39,493 nt of DNA from Enterocloster hominis (ex Liu et al. 2021) (GTDB lineage: Bacteria > Bacillota > Clostridia > Lachnospirales > Lachnospiraceae). The stretch covers positions 1-39,493 of the forward strand of contig JACRTJ010000023.1 of assembly GCA_014385265.1 (NCBI GenBank), written 5' to 3'. Below, piece by piece: positions 25,153-34,504 of this stretch (its first letter is position 1; each line of letters starts with the position of its first letter). The notes beneath the pieces were generated by a model. That model was not told the DNA's origin and ran no database searches. It saw nothing but the letters and a program-made list of their open reading frames with translations. Both the position numbers and the translations under genes were made by a program.

Positions 25153-26493
25153 ATGATGGAACAGTTATCCATGTTTGATTACAAAGAGACCATGTCCCCT
25201 CTGGCCAGCCGGCTGCGTCCGGAATCCCTGGAGACCTTTGTGGGCCAGAAGCACCTGCTGGGAAAGGGGAAGCTCCTGCGCCAGCTCATCGACCAGGACC
25301 AGATCCCTTCCATGATCTTCTGGGGGCCTCCCGGCGTCGGGAAGACCACCCTGGCCAGCATCATCGCCAAACGGACCAACGCCGACTTTGTGAATTTCAG
25401 CGCCGTTACCAGTGGCATTAAAGAGATCAAGGAGGTCATGGCACGGGCGGAGCTGAGCCGCCGGTCCGGGCTGCGGACTCTGGTATTTGTGGACGAGATC
25501 CACCGCTTCAATAAGGCCCAGCAGGACGCATTTCTTCCTTATGTGGAAAAGGGCAGCATCATCCTCATCGGAGCCACCACGGAAAACCCGTCCTTTGAGA
25601 TCAACGCAGCTCTTTTATCCCGGTGCCGCGTTTTCGTCCTCCAGCCTCTTTCCACCGACGACTTAACGGAGCTCCTCCACCATGCGTTAAAAAGCTCCAG
25701 AGGCCTCGGCTATCTGAATGTGGAGATCGGAGAGGAGCTGATCGCCGCCATCGCGGCATTTGCCAATGGAGACGCCCGGACGGCTTTAAACGTGCTGGAA
25801 ATGGCCGTGACCAACGGGACCATCACACCAGAAAAGACCATTGTGACCCGGGATATCCTGGAACAGTGCATCAGCAAAAAATCCCTTCTATATGATAAGA
25901 ATGGTGAAGAGCATTATAATCTGATCTCCGCCCTCCATAAATCCATGCGAAACAGCGATCCCGATGCAGCTGTCTACTGGCTGGCCCGGATGCTGGAGGC
26001 CGGGGAAGACCCCCTGTACATCGCCCGGCGGCTGATCCGGTTTGCCACCGAGGACATCGGACTGGCCGATAATAACGCCCTTACTCTGGCGGTCTCCGTC
26101 TACCAGGCCTGCCACTTCCTGGGAATGCCGGAATGCAATATCCACCTGACCCACGCCGTGGTCTATCTGTCCCTGGCGCCCAGGTCCAATTCTGTTTACA
26201 TGGCCTACGAGCACGCCAAAAAGGATGCCCTGAACATGCTGTCCGAGCCGGTCCCCCTGGTGATCCGCAACGCGCCCACCGGACTTATGAAGGAGCTGGA
26301 TTACGGGAAGGGCTACGTCTACGCCCACGACACGAAGGAAAAGCTCGCCCGCATGGAATGTCTGCCCGAATCCTTAAAGGGAACCCGGTACTACATTCCT
26401 GGCGAGGCGGGAGAAGAGAAAAAACAGGCAGAACGGCTTAAAGAGGTGCAGAGGTTCTGGGAGGAGGGAGAATTGCCCGTTGATGCAGGATAA
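25153..26493 (+). CDS. rarA: Replication-associated recombination ATPase RarA (MgsA)
   Basis: 446 residues from the ATG at 25153; the ATG at 25141 is an alternative, and the frame further upstream overlaps the bioY operators. It is an AAA+ clamp-loader-like ATPase acting at stalled forks. Walker A GPPGVGKT is at 58-65, Walker B is LVFVDEIHRFNKAQQD, sensor 1 is GATTENPSFEIN, and the arginine-finger region is LLSRCRVF. The C-terminal part contains LIRFATEDIGLADNNAL, typical of RarA. Residues 4-8, QLSMF, resemble the beta-clamp-binding pentapeptide QL(S/D)LF. The gene stands alone on the plus strand, opposite bioY. Confidence 0.94.
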   Translation: MMEQLSMFDYKETMSPLASRLRPESLETFVGQKHLLGKGKLLRQLIDQDQIPSMIFWGPPGVGKTTLASIIAKRTNADFVNFSAVTSGIKEIKEVMARAELSRRSGLRTLVFVDEIHRFNKAQQDAFLPYVEKGSIILIGATTENPSFEINAALLSRCRVFVLQPLSTDDLTELLHHALKSSRGLGYLNVEIGEELIAAIAAFANGDARTALNVLEMAVTNGTITPEKTIVTRDILEQCISKKSLLYDKNGEEHYNLISALHKSMRNSDPDAAVYWLARMLEAGEDPLYIARRLIRFATEDIGLADNNALTLAVSVYQACHFLGMPECNIHLTHAVVYLSLAPRSNSVYMAYEHAKKDALNMLSEPVPLVIRNAPTGLMKELDYGKGYVYAHDTKEKLARMECLPESLKGTRYYIPGEAGEEKKQAERLKEVQRFWEEGELPVDAG

Positions 26494-26512
26494 TCCCCCT
26501 CTTCCATGCATG

Positions 26513-26558
26513 AAAAAGGCAGACGGCTGGGCCTTCTCTGCCCTTTCAGCCGTCTGCC
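26513..26558 (-). terminator. Terminator of the second M20 amidohydrolase gene
   Basis: A 12-bp perfect stem: GGCAGACGGCTG (26518-26529) pairs with CAGCCGTCTGCC (26547-26558). On the minus strand it is followed by TTTTT. It may also slow plus-strand transcripts from rarA. Confidence 0.8.
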
Positions 26559-26612
26559 TTACGGATATCCGGAAATCCATGGGGATTCCGGACAGCTGGA
26601 CGCGGATCCAGC

Positions 26613-27749
26613 CTATTCTGCCATCATATCCAGTCCTGTCATAGCCAGTACCTTCACAGCCGCCAGAAGCGCCCGTTTTCCTGCCGGGCCGCCGGAAGCC
26701 TCTGCAAAGGGAGCCGTATGGGTCCCCAGCCCCTCGCCGACACCGATATAAAACTGGGCCGCAGGCATGGCGTGGGTCACGTTGCCCACGTCCGTGGAGC
26801 CGATCCCCTGGGTCAGATCCCTGGGGATGTGGTGCTCGCCGATGAGGTCCATGTTCTTCTCCACAGCCTCCACCAGTCTCCGGTCGTTTCTCACATCCTC
26901 GATCAGGTAGCCGTCCTGGGAGATCTCCACCTCCACTCCGGCGCACATGGCCGCACCCTGGGCGCACCGGTCGATGACAGCGATCACTTCCTTTAAATAC
27001 TCCGAATCCAGAGCACGGATATTGAACTTGCATACAGCCCGCTCGGGAACGATGTTCACAGCCGTACCGCCCTCCAGGACGATGCCGTGTACCCTTGTGT
27101 AGTCTTTAAAATGGAGCCTCTGGGAATCAACGGCATGGAACATCTGCATCACACCGTTTAAAGCGCTGGCTCCCACCCAGGGACAGGCTGCTGTATGGGC
27201 CGGTTTTCCCTTGAAGGTATACACCTTGTTCACAGCCGCAAAGGAAATATCATCGGCCATGGACAGATCGCTGGGATGCATGATCAGGGACATATCCACG
27301 CCCTCAAAGATCCCCTCGTCCAGCATGGTGATCTTCCCGCTGCCGTTTTCCTCCGCCGGGGTACCGAATACCTTCAGTGTTCCGCCGATGCCGTATTTTT
27401 CCATGATCTCCTTTAAAACCACTCCGGCTCCGGCTCCGCTGGTGCCGATGAGGTTATGGCCGCAGGCGTGGCCCAGCTCGGGAAGGGCATCGTACTCACA
27501 TAAAAATGCAAAGGTCATTCCCGGCTTTCCGCTGTTATATTCCGCCACAAAGGCCGTATCCAGGGAACCTGCTCCCCGTTTTACAGAAAAGCCGTGGCGT
27601 TCCAGAAGGCTGCATAATTCATTCTGTGCCATCTTTTCCTGGAACGCCAGCTCCGGATGTTCAAAAATACATGCGCTCACCGCCTCAAATTCTTCTCTGT
27701 GGGCTTCTGCAAGCGCCTCGATCTCATGCTTCATTCCTGTCATATCCAT
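26613..27749 (-). CDS. M20 family amidohydrolase (AbgB-like)
   Basis: 378 residues from the ATG at 27749, preceded by GGAGGGGAATGG; the frame extends far upstream but through the promoter. Zinc-hydrolase motifs are FLCEYDALPELGHACGHNLIGTSGAG, TPAEENGSGK, the dimerisation-domain KPAHTAACPWVGASALNG, and GSTDVGNVTHAMP. It resembles p-aminobenzoyl-glutamate hydrolase subunits and PM20D2-type dipeptidases. The substrate is not known. It is distinct from the M20 gene at 22752, whose motifs differ (HTCGHYAQ). It diverges from the amidohydrolase at 28046, and the two may act on related compounds. Confidence 0.88.
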   Translation of the reverse strand: MDMTGMKHEIEALAEAHREEFEAVSACIFEHPELAFQEKMAQNELCSLLERHGFSVKRGAGSLDTAFVAEYNSGKPGMTFAFLCEYDALPELGHACGHNLIGTSGAGAGVVLKEIMEKYGIGGTLKVFGTPAEENGSGKITMLDEGIFEGVDMSLIMHPSDLSMADDISFAAVNKVYTFKGKPAHTAACPWVGASALNGVMQMFHAVDSQRLHFKDYTRVHGIVLEGGTAVNIVPERAVCKFNIRALDSEYLKEVIAVIDRCAQGAAMCAGVEVEISQDGYLIEDVRNDRRLVEAVEKNMDLIGEHHIPRDLTQGIGSTDVGNVTHAMPAAQFYIGVGEGLGTHTAPFAEASGGPAGKRALLAAVKVLAMTGLDMMAE

Positions 27750-27878
27750 GATCCATTCCCCTCCATGATCCTTTTCCTGTCTGTTTTCTGCACCGGGAGG
27801 CCGTGCTTCCCCTCCGGCGGATTCTGCGTGCCCGGACCTCTGCGGTATACACAGAAGCCGGCGCGCGCCAACGATACC

Positions 27879-27907
27879 ATTGTACCATCTTCTCCCCATT
27901 TTCACAA
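27879..27907 (-). promoter_or_regulatory. Promoter of the second M20 gene
   Basis: On the minus strand -35 TTGTGA (27907-27902), 17 bases, -10 TACAAT (27884-27879) with an extended TGG. It lies 130 bases from the start codon; the leader between shows no clear structure. Confidence 0.65.
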
Positions 27908-27967
27908 GGACCTGGCAGAGTCTTTTATGGTTTTTTTGGATCTGGCGCAATTTTCTCCACAATTTTA

Positions 27968-27995
27968 TTGTCATATCCCAAATTACTGATATAAT
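27968..27995 (+). promoter_or_regulatory. Promoter of the amidohydrolase gene
   Basis: -35 TTGTCA (27968-27973), 16 bases, perfect -10 TATAAT (27990-27995). It diverges from the M20 promoter; the two -35 boxes are 60 bases apart, so shared control is possible. Confidence 0.75.
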
Positions 27996-28045
27996 ATAGA
28001 TAGACTTTTTATTCTGGAAAATATATCTGATTTAGGAGGAATCTT

Positions 28046-29221
28046 ATGACCACATTATTTACCAACGGAAATCTCGTGGATGTGATCGGCCAGACCGTCC
28101 TCACCGGCGGCAGCATCCTGGTGGAAAACGGCATGATCAAAGAGGTAGGAACCAGTATCGCTGCTCCCGATGGCGCAAAGGTTGTCGATCTGGGCGGAAG
28201 GACCGTGCTCCCCGGGCTTTTCAACTGCCATGTACATATGTGCTCCGATGCCGGGACCGGCGCAAAGGAAACCATTTCTGACGCCGCTGTCACCATCCGG
28301 GCCCTTAAGAATTTAAAAACACTGTTAAATTCCGGCGTGACCTACATCCGTGACGCAGGCGCGCCCAAATATATTGATGTGGATCTCCACGACGCCCAGT
28401 TAAAGGGCGAGATCCTGGCTCCGGAAATGCAGACTGCATGCCGCTGTATCTGTATGACCGGAGGACACGGCCACGACTCCGGCCGTGAGGCTGACGGTCC
28501 CGACGACTGCAGAAGAGCAGCCAGAGAGCAGTTAAAGGCCGGCGCCAACTGGATCAAGGTCATGGCCACCGGAGGCGTTATGACCAAGGGCGTTGAGCCG
28601 GGCTCCCCGCAGCTCACCGAAGAGGAGCTCCGCGCAGCCATCGAAGAAGCCCACAAGGCAGGGGCCAAAACCTTCACTCATGCCCAGGGCATGGAAGGCA
28701 TCAAAAACGCTCTCCGGGCCGGCGTGGACTCCATCGAGCACGGCTTCTTCATGGACGACTGGTGCTTCGACTTCATGAAGGAGCACAACGTGTTCTTCGT
28801 TCCCACCCTGGCCGCTCCCTACTGGATCAAAAAATACGGCACGGACGCCGGGATCCCCGATTACATGGTGAAGAAGGTAGAAAAGACCATCGACGCCCAC
28901 CAGGATACCTTCCGCCGCGCCCATAAGGCAGGCGTTAAGATCGCCCTGGGAACCGATGCGGGAACTCCCTTCAATAAATACGATATGACTGGCTTTGAGT
29001 GTATCCTGATGGTGGAAAACGGAATGACCCCCATGGAGGCCATCCAGTGCGGCACCATCAACGCTGCCGAGCTCATGGATGTAAAGGACACCCATGGCTC
29101 CATCACCCCGGGCAAAAAGGCGAACTTCGCTGTCTTTGAAAAGAGCCCGCTGGAGGATATCCACGCTATTCTGGACTGCTCCATGACTGTCCTGGGCGGA
29201 GACGTCGTGTTTGAGAAATAA
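28046..29221 (+). CDS. Metal-dependent amidohydrolase (imidazolonepropionase / Xaa-Pro dipeptidase-like)
   Basis: 391 residues, with AGGAGG at 28034-28039 ahead of the ATG. It is an amidohydrolase-superfamily TIM barrel with a small beta domain formed by both ends. Metal-site residues are H62 and H64 (NCHVHM), K171 (NWIKVMATGG), H212 (FTHAQG), H232 (SIEHGF) and D304 (LGTDAGTP). This pattern fits the binuclear group that includes prolidases of the Sgx9260 type and arylalkyl or N-acyl amino acid hydrolases; the substrate cannot be chosen from sequence. With the divergent M20 hydrolase it may process amide- or dipeptide-like compounds. Confidence 0.9.
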   Translation: MTTLFTNGNLVDVIGQTVLTGGSILVENGMIKEVGTSIAAPDGAKVVDLGGRTVLPGLFNCHVHMCSDAGTGAKETISDAAVTIRALKNLKTLLNSGVTYIRDAGAPKYIDVDLHDAQLKGEILAPEMQTACRCICMTGGHGHDSGREADGPDDCRRAAREQLKAGANWIKVMATGGVMTKGVEPGSPQLTEEELRAAIEEAHKAGAKTFTHAQGMEGIKNALRAGVDSIEHGFFMDDWCFDFMKEHNVFFVPTLAAPYWIKKYGTDAGIPDYMVKKVEKTIDAHQDTFRRAHKAGVKIALGTDAGTPFNKYDMTGFECILMVENGMTPMEAIQCGTINAAELMDVKDTHGSITPGKKANFAVFEKSPLEDIHAILDCSMTVLGGDVVFEK

Positions 29222-29255
29222 TACATCGGTTGCCTGTGTTTCTTGAAAATTCCTC

Positions 29256-29284
29256 TTGAATATTTTCAGTGTTTATTATAGAAT
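29256..29284 (+). promoter_or_regulatory. Promoter of the ferredoxin gene
   Basis: -35 TTGAAT (29256-29261), 17 bases, -10 TAGAAT (29279-29284). AAAGGAGG at 29301-29308 is a strong ribosome-binding site. Confidence 0.65.
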
Positions 29285-29317
29285 GTATACAATGATAAAA
29301 AAAGGAGGTAATTCATC

Positions 29318-29488
29318 ATGGCATATGTAATTAACGATACTTGCGTTAGCTGCGGTTCCTGCGCTGGCGAATGTCCGGTAAATGCAATCTCTCAGGGAGA
29401 CGGCAAATACGAGATCGATGCAGATGCATGCATCAGCTGCGGAACATGTGCAGGTGTATGTCCCACTGGCGCTATCAGCGAGGGCTAA
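29318..29488 (+). CDS. 2[4Fe-4S] ferredoxin
   Basis: 56 residues, the standard clostridial ferredoxin size. Two CxxCxxCxxxCP motifs (C9, C12, C15, C19 and C38, C41, C44, C48) bind two [4Fe-4S] clusters in pseudo-twofold symmetry. It carries low-potential electrons for enzymes such as pyruvate:ferredoxin oxidoreductase and hydrogenase, which fits an anaerobe. It has its own promoter, a strong GGAGG site and a terminator at 29514, and a codon bias suggesting high expression. Confidence 0.97.
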   Translation: MAYVINDTCVSCGSCAGECPVNAISQGDGKYEIDADACISCGTCAGVCPTGAISEG

Positions 29489-29513
29489 TATCTCACGTAT
29501 TAGAAGAATACAT

Positions 29514-29551
29514 AAAAGCTGCTGCGCTTTATTTGCGACAGCAGCTTTTTT
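29514..29551 (+). terminator. Terminator of the ferredoxin gene
   Basis: AAAAGCTGCTG (29514-29524) pairs with CAGCAGCTTTTT (from 29539). The A-rich left side could also serve the convergent MerR-type gene. Confidence 0.88.
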
Positions 29552-29569
29552 GTTATGATCATTTTTATT

Positions 29570-30238
29570 TTACAGCTTGTTCCCATTTCTCCCAAACTTC
29601 TTCTTTTTCCCAAAGCCCCCGGAAAAAAACGGGATCCGGGATGCGGCGGCCTCCGCCTTTCCCTTGTTTTCCCGCTGGTACAGACGGATCGTCTCATCCA
29701 GCTGGCGGAACCGCTCCTCATCTCTTTCATCAGCCACCCGCATCAGGTAGTCCACCTCTTTTAAGACCTTGTCGTTGACCATGCGGCTGATATCCTGACT
29801 CAGCTTCTCATTGTTTTCCTCGATGGCCTGTCCAATCATTTGTCCCAGCATGGCCCGGAACTGCTCCGCCCGTTCCTCAGCCATCATGGTCGTCAGGGCC
29901 CGGTCATCCATGTTTTTTACTTTTTCATCCTCATGCTCCGTATGATCCTTTAAAGCAGCCACAACATCCTCCTCCAGAATATCATTGGGAACAACCACTT
30001 CCCCATCTGATTCCAGGGATCTGGCAAGCGCCGCTTTAATGGCCTTGAGCTGATATCCCTTCTCCTTCAGCTCCTTGATCTGCTTAAAAAGCCGGATATG
30101 AAGCTCCGTATAATATCTGTGTCCCATCTCATTCCTTGGTATATTCATTTCCAGCTCTTCTTCCCAATACCTGAGAACGTGGGATTCAACATCCACCTTC
30201 CTCGAGGCATCGGAGATCAGATAGTGCGTATCTGCCAT
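29570..30238 (-). CDS. MerR-type HTH protein with long coiled-coil tail
   Basis: 222 residues. Residues 5-72 are a MerR-like winged helix (LISDASRKVDVESHVLRYWEEEL, then IPRNEMGHRYYTELHIRLFKQIKELKEKGYQLKAIKAAL). Residues about 95-200 are charged and helical, probably a coiled coil. The C-terminus is very basic (GFGKKKKFGRNGNK), which could contact DNA or RNA. No effector-binding domain or metal-binding cysteines are seen, unlike classical MerR proteins. It lies 171 bases downstream of dnaB on the same strand and may be cotranscribed with it; the gap has no clear terminator or promoter. Its target is unknown. Confidence 0.85.
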   Translation of the reverse strand: MADTHYLISDASRKVDVESHVLRYWEEELEMNIPRNEMGHRYYTELHIRLFKQIKELKEKGYQLKAIKAALARSLESDGEVVVPNDILEEDVVAALKDHTEHEDEKVKNMDDRALTTMMAEERAEQFRAMLGQMIGQAIEENNEKLSQDISRMVNDKVLKEVDYLMRVADERDEERFRQLDETIRLYQRENKGKAEAAASRIPFFSGGFGKKKKFGRNGNKL

Positions 30239-30409
30239 GGTTGTCCTCTTCCTTTCCCTGTTACATAATACGATGTTAGGGGCTCAGGTCTTAAAATCGC
30301 CTGCAAGCAGCCTTGTGTCGAATCGATCGGCCTTTTGACCCTGATATCATAATATATGTGAGGACGTTCCAGAATATTCCAAAAATGTTGAGATACAGTC
30401 TGAATGGGC

Positions 30410-31747
30410 TTACTGCTCCTTGGCCATGTTCACAAACCTTGTGAGCTCCGGCCTCCAGCCCAGGTTTACGGTGCCGATAGGGCCGTTACGCTGTTTGGCA
30501 ATAATGACCTCCGCCACATTGGGCGTATCTGTGTCTTTATTATAATAATCGTCCCTATACAGGAACATGACCACGTCCGCGTCCTGCTCAATGGCTCCCG
30601 ACTCACGCAGGTCCGAAAGCATGGGCCTGTGGTCCGTCCTGGATTCGCAGGCACGGGAAAGCTGGGACAGGGCGATGACCGGGGCGTTGAGCTCGCGGGC
30701 CAGGGCCTTTAAGGAACGGGAGATCTCCGAGATCTCCTGCTGGCGGTTGTCGCCGTTTTTCGCGCTTCCGGTCATCAGCTGGAGGTAGTCGATCATCACC
30801 AGATCCAGGCCGTATTCCAGCTTCACCTTCCGGCATTTGGACCGCAGCTCCATAACAGAGATACCCGGGGTATCGTCGATGATCAGCTTTGAATTCCCGA
30901 TGGTGCCGATGCCCTCTACCACTGCGTCCCAGTCGGCGTCTGTCAGCGTTCCCGTCCGCAGCTTCTGGGAATCCACGTTGGACTCCATAGCAAGCATTCG
31001 GTTCACCAGCTGCTCTTTGGACATCTCCAGACTGAAGATCAGACACGTTTTCTGGCGGCGCACCGCGATATAATCCGCTATATTCAGTACAAAGGCCGTC
31101 TTTCCCATGGACGGACGGGCGGCGATGAGGATCAGGTCCGACGGCTGGAGGCCCGACATCCGGTAGTCCAGATCGATAAAGCCGGTAGCCAGTCCTGTCA
31201 CTGTGGATTTGGAACGGGTGGCCTGCTCGATCTTATCCAGAACATTCAGGGCCACCTGGCGGATGGGGACAAAATCGCCGCCGGTCCGGCTCTGGAGCAG
31301 ATGGAAGATCTGTTTTTCCGTGTCTGCCAGGATCGTATCCAGCGGCTCCTTTCCCGCATAGCAGGAATTGGCGATCTCTTCGTTGATCTTGATCAGGCGG
31401 CGAAGGACCGCCTTCTCGTGGACAATGGCAGCATAGGACCGCACATTGGCCGACGTGGGCACCGTAGCCATGATGTCCCGGACGGCGTCCAGGCTGCATA
31501 CCTCCGGCGGCACGTCCTTTTCCTTCAGCCGGTTCTGGAGGGTCACCAGATCCACCGGCTGGCCTTCGTTGAACAGCTCCACCATGGTCTCGAACATGAC
31601 GCCGTACTGGCGCTGGTAAAACTCATCGGCCACGACGGTCTCTGACGCGGCGATGATCGCATCCCGGTCCATCAGCATGGCGCCGATGACCGACTGCTCC
31701 GCCTCCACGCTGTGGGGGAGCACCCGCTTTACTAACGCTTCTTCCAT
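30410..31747 (-). CDS. dnaB: Replicative DNA helicase DnaB
   Basis: 445 residues, normal length. The N-terminal domain (LPHSVEAEQSVIGAML) is followed by a RecA-type helicase domain with Walker A AARPSMGKTAF near residue 207, Walker B LVMIDYLQLM, and LSRACESRTDHRPMLSDLRESGAIEQDADVV. It unwinds DNA at the fork. It starts 4 bases after rplI ends, in the order gdpP-rplI-dnaB that is common in Firmicutes. No intein is present. Confidence 0.97.
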   Translation of the reverse strand: MEEALVKRVLPHSVEAEQSVIGAMLMDRDAIIAASETVVADEFYQRQYGVMFETMVELFNEGQPVDLVTLQNRLKEKDVPPEVCSLDAVRDIMATVPTSANVRSYAAIVHEKAVLRRLIKINEEIANSCYAGKEPLDTILADTEKQIFHLLQSRTGGDFVPIRQVALNVLDKIEQATRSKSTVTGLATGFIDLDYRMSGLQPSDLILIAARPSMGKTAFVLNIADYIAVRRQKTCLIFSLEMSKEQLVNRMLAMESNVDSQKLRTGTLTDADWDAVVEGIGTIGNSKLIIDDTPGISVMELRSKCRKVKLEYGLDLVMIDYLQLMTGSAKNGDNRQQEISEISRSLKALARELNAPVIALSQLSRACESRTDHRPMLSDLRESGAIEQDADVVMFLYRDDYYNKDTDTPNVAEVIIAKQRNGPIGTVNLGWRPELTRFVNMAKEQ

Positions 31748-31751
31748 ATCC

Positions 31752-32198
31752 TTACGCCTCTGTCACCTTGACTCTCAGCTTTGCAGTTACGTCCTTGTGG
31801 AGCTTAATGGGCACCTCAAAGGTTCCAAGGCTGCGGATGGGATCCGTTAAGACCATTTTCTTCTTATCAATATCCAGATGTAACTGGTCGGCCGCTGCCT
31901 TGGCGATCTCCTTTGTGGAAACGGAGCCAAAGGTCCTTCCGCCCTCTCCGGCCTTGATGGAGACTGTCACCGAAAGTTCGTCGATCTTTGCAGCCAGGGC
32001 CTTTGCCTCTGCCAGCTGCTCTGCAGCCACCTTGGCTTCGTTGGCCTTCTGGAGCTTCAGATCGTTCAGATTCTTTGTGTTGGCCTCTACGCCCAACTTC
32101 TTCGGCAGGATAAAGTTTCTTGCATATCCGTCGTTGACCTTTACGATCTGTCCTTTTTTTCCAAGTGCCTTTACATCCTCTAATAATACAACTTCCAC
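31752..32198 (-). CDS. rplI: 50S ribosomal protein L9
   Basis: 148 residues. The N-terminal half has the L9 signature [22 protein letters not shown] that binds 23S rRNA; a central helix and a C-terminal domain ([20 protein letters not shown]) follow. It starts one base after the gdpP stop codon, so translation is likely coupled. Confidence 0.97.
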   Translation of the reverse strand: MEVVLLEDVKALGKKGQIVKVNDGYARNFILPKKLGVEANTKNLNDLKLQKANEAKVAAEQLAEAKALAAKIDELSVTVSIKAGEGGRTFGSVSTKEIAKAAADQLHLDIDKKKMVLTDPIRSLGTFEVPIKLHKDVTAKLRVKVTEA

Positions 32199-32199
32199 G

Positions 32200-34245
32200 T
32201 TAAAATTCTCCTTTCTGTTTCATCGCCAGGATCACATCTTTGATCTTTTCCTTTGCCTCCTCCACAGTCGCTCCGGGAAGCTGGGCTCCGGCGATGGTCC
32301 TGTGTCCGCCTCCGCCCAGCTTTTCCATCATTACCTGGACGTTGATCTCATCAATGGAGCGGGCGCTGACATAGATCTTTCCGTTATAGGGGGTCAAGAC
32401 CACAGAGGCCTTGATGCCGATGATATCCAAAAGCTCGTTGGCCGCCTGGGCCCCAACCACCGTGGGACTTTCCACATTCTCAGCCGGACATACGCTGATG
32501 GCAAAGGCTCCCTCAAAGACCTCCGCCTGGCGGACTGCCTCTGCCCTGGCCTTGTAGTCCTCCATTTTATCCCGGAACAGCTTCCTTACCCTGGTCACAT
32601 CGGCGCCGTTCCTCCTTAAGAACGCCGCGGCCTCGAAGGTCCTGACTCCTGCCTGGTTTGTGAAATTGTTGGTATCGATGACGATACCGGCGTACATGGC
32701 GTCGGCCTCCAGGGATTTGATCCGGATGCTGTCCGTCACATACTGCAGGATCTCCGCCACCAGCTCACAGGCCGAGGAGGCATAGGGCTCCACATAGGAT
32801 AAGGTAGCGTTGCTGATGATCTCGCTGGACTGGCGGTGATGGTCGATGACCACAATGGTCTTTACCAGATTTAAAAGCCGGGGCTCTTCCGTATAGCTGG
32901 GACGGTTCACATCCACCACCACAAGGGCTGTGGACGGGTCCGCCAGCTCCGCCGCATCGTCTCCCATCAGGAACAGATCCTGGGGATAATCGCTGTTATT
33001 GATAAACCGGTCCATCATGGGCCGTACCGATGAGGTGACCTCGTTGATGACGATATGAGCCTTTTTCCCAAGGGCTGCGGCGATCCGGTATACACCAATG
33101 GCAGAACCGAAGGAATCGATGTCCCCGATCTTGTGGCCCATGATCAGAAGCCGGTCCTTGGTCTCCAGAAGCTCCCGGAGGGCATGGGCCTTGACTCTGG
33201 CCTTAACACGGGTGGTCTTCTCCAGCTGCTGGGATTTTCCTCCGTAATACTGGATCTTTTCCCCGTTCTTCACCACGGCCTGATCACCGCCGCGGCCCAG
33301 GGCCATGTCGATGGCGGTCCGGGCGTACTCATAGTTGCGGATATACGTATCGCCGTTGATGCCGATCCCGATACTCAAGGTAACGGCCATCTCATTTCCG
33401 ATATTAACGGTCTTTACATCCTCCAGGAGACTGAACCGCTCCGCCTCCAGGGACGGCATATATTTCTGCTCGATGGCAAAGAAATATTTGTCCTTTTCCA
33501 TCTTTTTTACGATGCCGTTGACTCCGGAAATATATTTGCTGACCTTCCGGTCAATGAGGGCCACCAGAAGCGACCGGCGCACCTCCTCCACGCTCTCCAG
33601 CGCTTCATCATAGTTATCCAGATAAATAAGACCTGCCACCATTTTCTGGTCCGTGATGGCCTGCATATATTCATGGATCTCTGTCTCGTCATAAAGGTAT
33701 ACGGCCAACACCTGCTGCTCCGTCTTCTGGCCTGGCGCAGCGGAAAGCAGGCCGCTGTCCGACTGGATCGTCACACGCTTTATAGAGGCCCTGTAAATGG
33801 CTCCCCCATACGCGCACTGGACCTCCAGGGCATGGTCCATTTTTTCCAGGCCTTCCTCTGTGATCTCCGTGAACAGGACCGTAAGGCTCCTCCTGGCGCT
33901 CTTTTCGTCCCTGATCACCGCAGAAAACGCCCGGTTGGTCCACAAAAGACGTCCCGCTTCATCGGCGATGCCGTAAGGCAGCTCCATGGAAGCCATCAGG
34001 TTCTTCTGGCTCTGGTCAAAATCCGCGGCAAAGCCCACAAGCCCTGTCAGGATCCGCTTTTTTCCATACCAGAAGAGGACCCCCGCGCAGAATGCATACA
34101 GGACCGTAAACACGGCCATGACCATACCGGCTTTGCCGGAAACCAGGCCTACCGCCCCATTGGCGCAGAGGACCAGGGCCGAAAGTACCACGGGCCACTG
34201 CATGTATTTCTGCAGCACATTCCTGACCTTTTTATTCTCTTTCAT
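32200..34245 (-). CDS. gdpP: Cyclic-di-AMP phosphodiesterase GdpP
   Basis: 681 residues. Two membrane segments (about 18-60) are followed by a PAS-like domain (about 85-160), a degenerate GGDEF domain (about 200-325), and DHH (350-500) plus DHHA1 domains. The DHH phosphodiesterase motifs are GHKIGDIDS (H371, D375, D377), [14 protein letters not shown] (D468-H470) and [11 protein letters not shown] near the end. Family members hydrolyse c-di-AMP to pApA and so affect cell-wall, potassium and beta-lactam responses. It heads the gdpP-rplI-dnaB unit. AGGAGAAAAGC precedes the ATG. Confidence 0.95.
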   Translation of the reverse strand: MKENKKVRNVLQKYMQWPVVLSALVLCANGAVGLVSGKAGMVMAVFTVLYAFCAGVLFWYGKKRILTGLVGFAADFDQSQKNLMASMELPYGIADEAGRLLWTNRAFSAVIRDEKSARRSLTVLFTEITEEGLEKMDHALEVQCAYGGAIYRASIKRVTIQSDSGLLSAAPGQKTEQQVLAVYLYDETEIHEYMQAITDQKMVAGLIYLDNYDEALESVEEVRRSLLVALIDRKVSKYISGVNGIVKKMEKDKYFFAIEQKYMPSLEAERFSLLEDVKTVNIGNEMAVTLSIGIGINGDTYIRNYEYARTAIDMALGRGGDQAVVKNGEKIQYYGGKSQQLEKTTRVKARVKAHALRELLETKDRLLIMGHKIGDIDSFGSAIGVYRIAAALGKKAHIVINEVTSSVRPMMDRFINNSDYPQDLFLMGDDAAELADPSTALVVVDVNRPSYTEEPRLLNLVKTIVVIDHHRQSSEIISNATLSYVEPYASSACELVAEILQYVTDSIRIKSLEADAMYAGIVIDTNNFTNQAGVRTFEAAAFLRRNGADVTRVRKLFRDKMEDYKARAEAVRQAEVFEGAFAISVCPAENVESPTVVGAQAANELLDIIGIKASVVLTPYNGKIYVSARSIDEINVQVMMEKLGGGGHRTIAGAQLPGATVEEAKEKIKDVILAMKQKGEF

Positions 34246-34316
34246 GCTTTTCTCCTATTTCCAGGCCCCTGCGGACCATGGCAGAACAACAACGCAAAAT
34301 TCCTTATATGTTCACC

Positions 34317-34345
34317 ATTATATCATATCCCGCCTTGTTTGTAAA
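34317..34345 (-). promoter_or_regulatory. Promoter of gdpP-rplI-dnaB
   Basis: On the minus strand -35 TTTACA (34345-34340), 17 bases, perfect -10 TATAAT (34322-34317) with an extended TGA. Confidence 0.75.
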
Positions 34346-34384
34346 TTTTAACCGTGCTTTTCACAGGGCTTCTTTCTCCCCCGG

Positions 34385-34412
34385 TTGACATTCCACAGAA
34401 TCTGTGTAATAT
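34385..34412 (+). promoter_or_regulatory. Promoter of the MATE gene with an inverted repeat in its spacer
   Basis: Perfect -35 TTGACA (34385-34390), 16 bases, -10 TAATAT (34407-34412). Within the spacer CACAG-AAT-CTGTG (34394-34406) is a perfect inverted repeat, placed where a repressor or MerR-type activator would act. Confidence 0.6.
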
Positions 34413-34504
34413 ATTGAGTGGTGCCGCCGGAGACGGCCGCGGCAGACCCCCTTCCCGGCATCTGCGCCCGGAGCATATCATACAGATTTACGGAGGAATA
34501 GAAA

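Noticed and set aside
30239..30409. Promoter or terminator in the dnaB-MerR gap
   Set aside because: TATTAT boxes occur, but no -35 stands at 16-18 bases and no stem with a T run was found, so neither is claimed.
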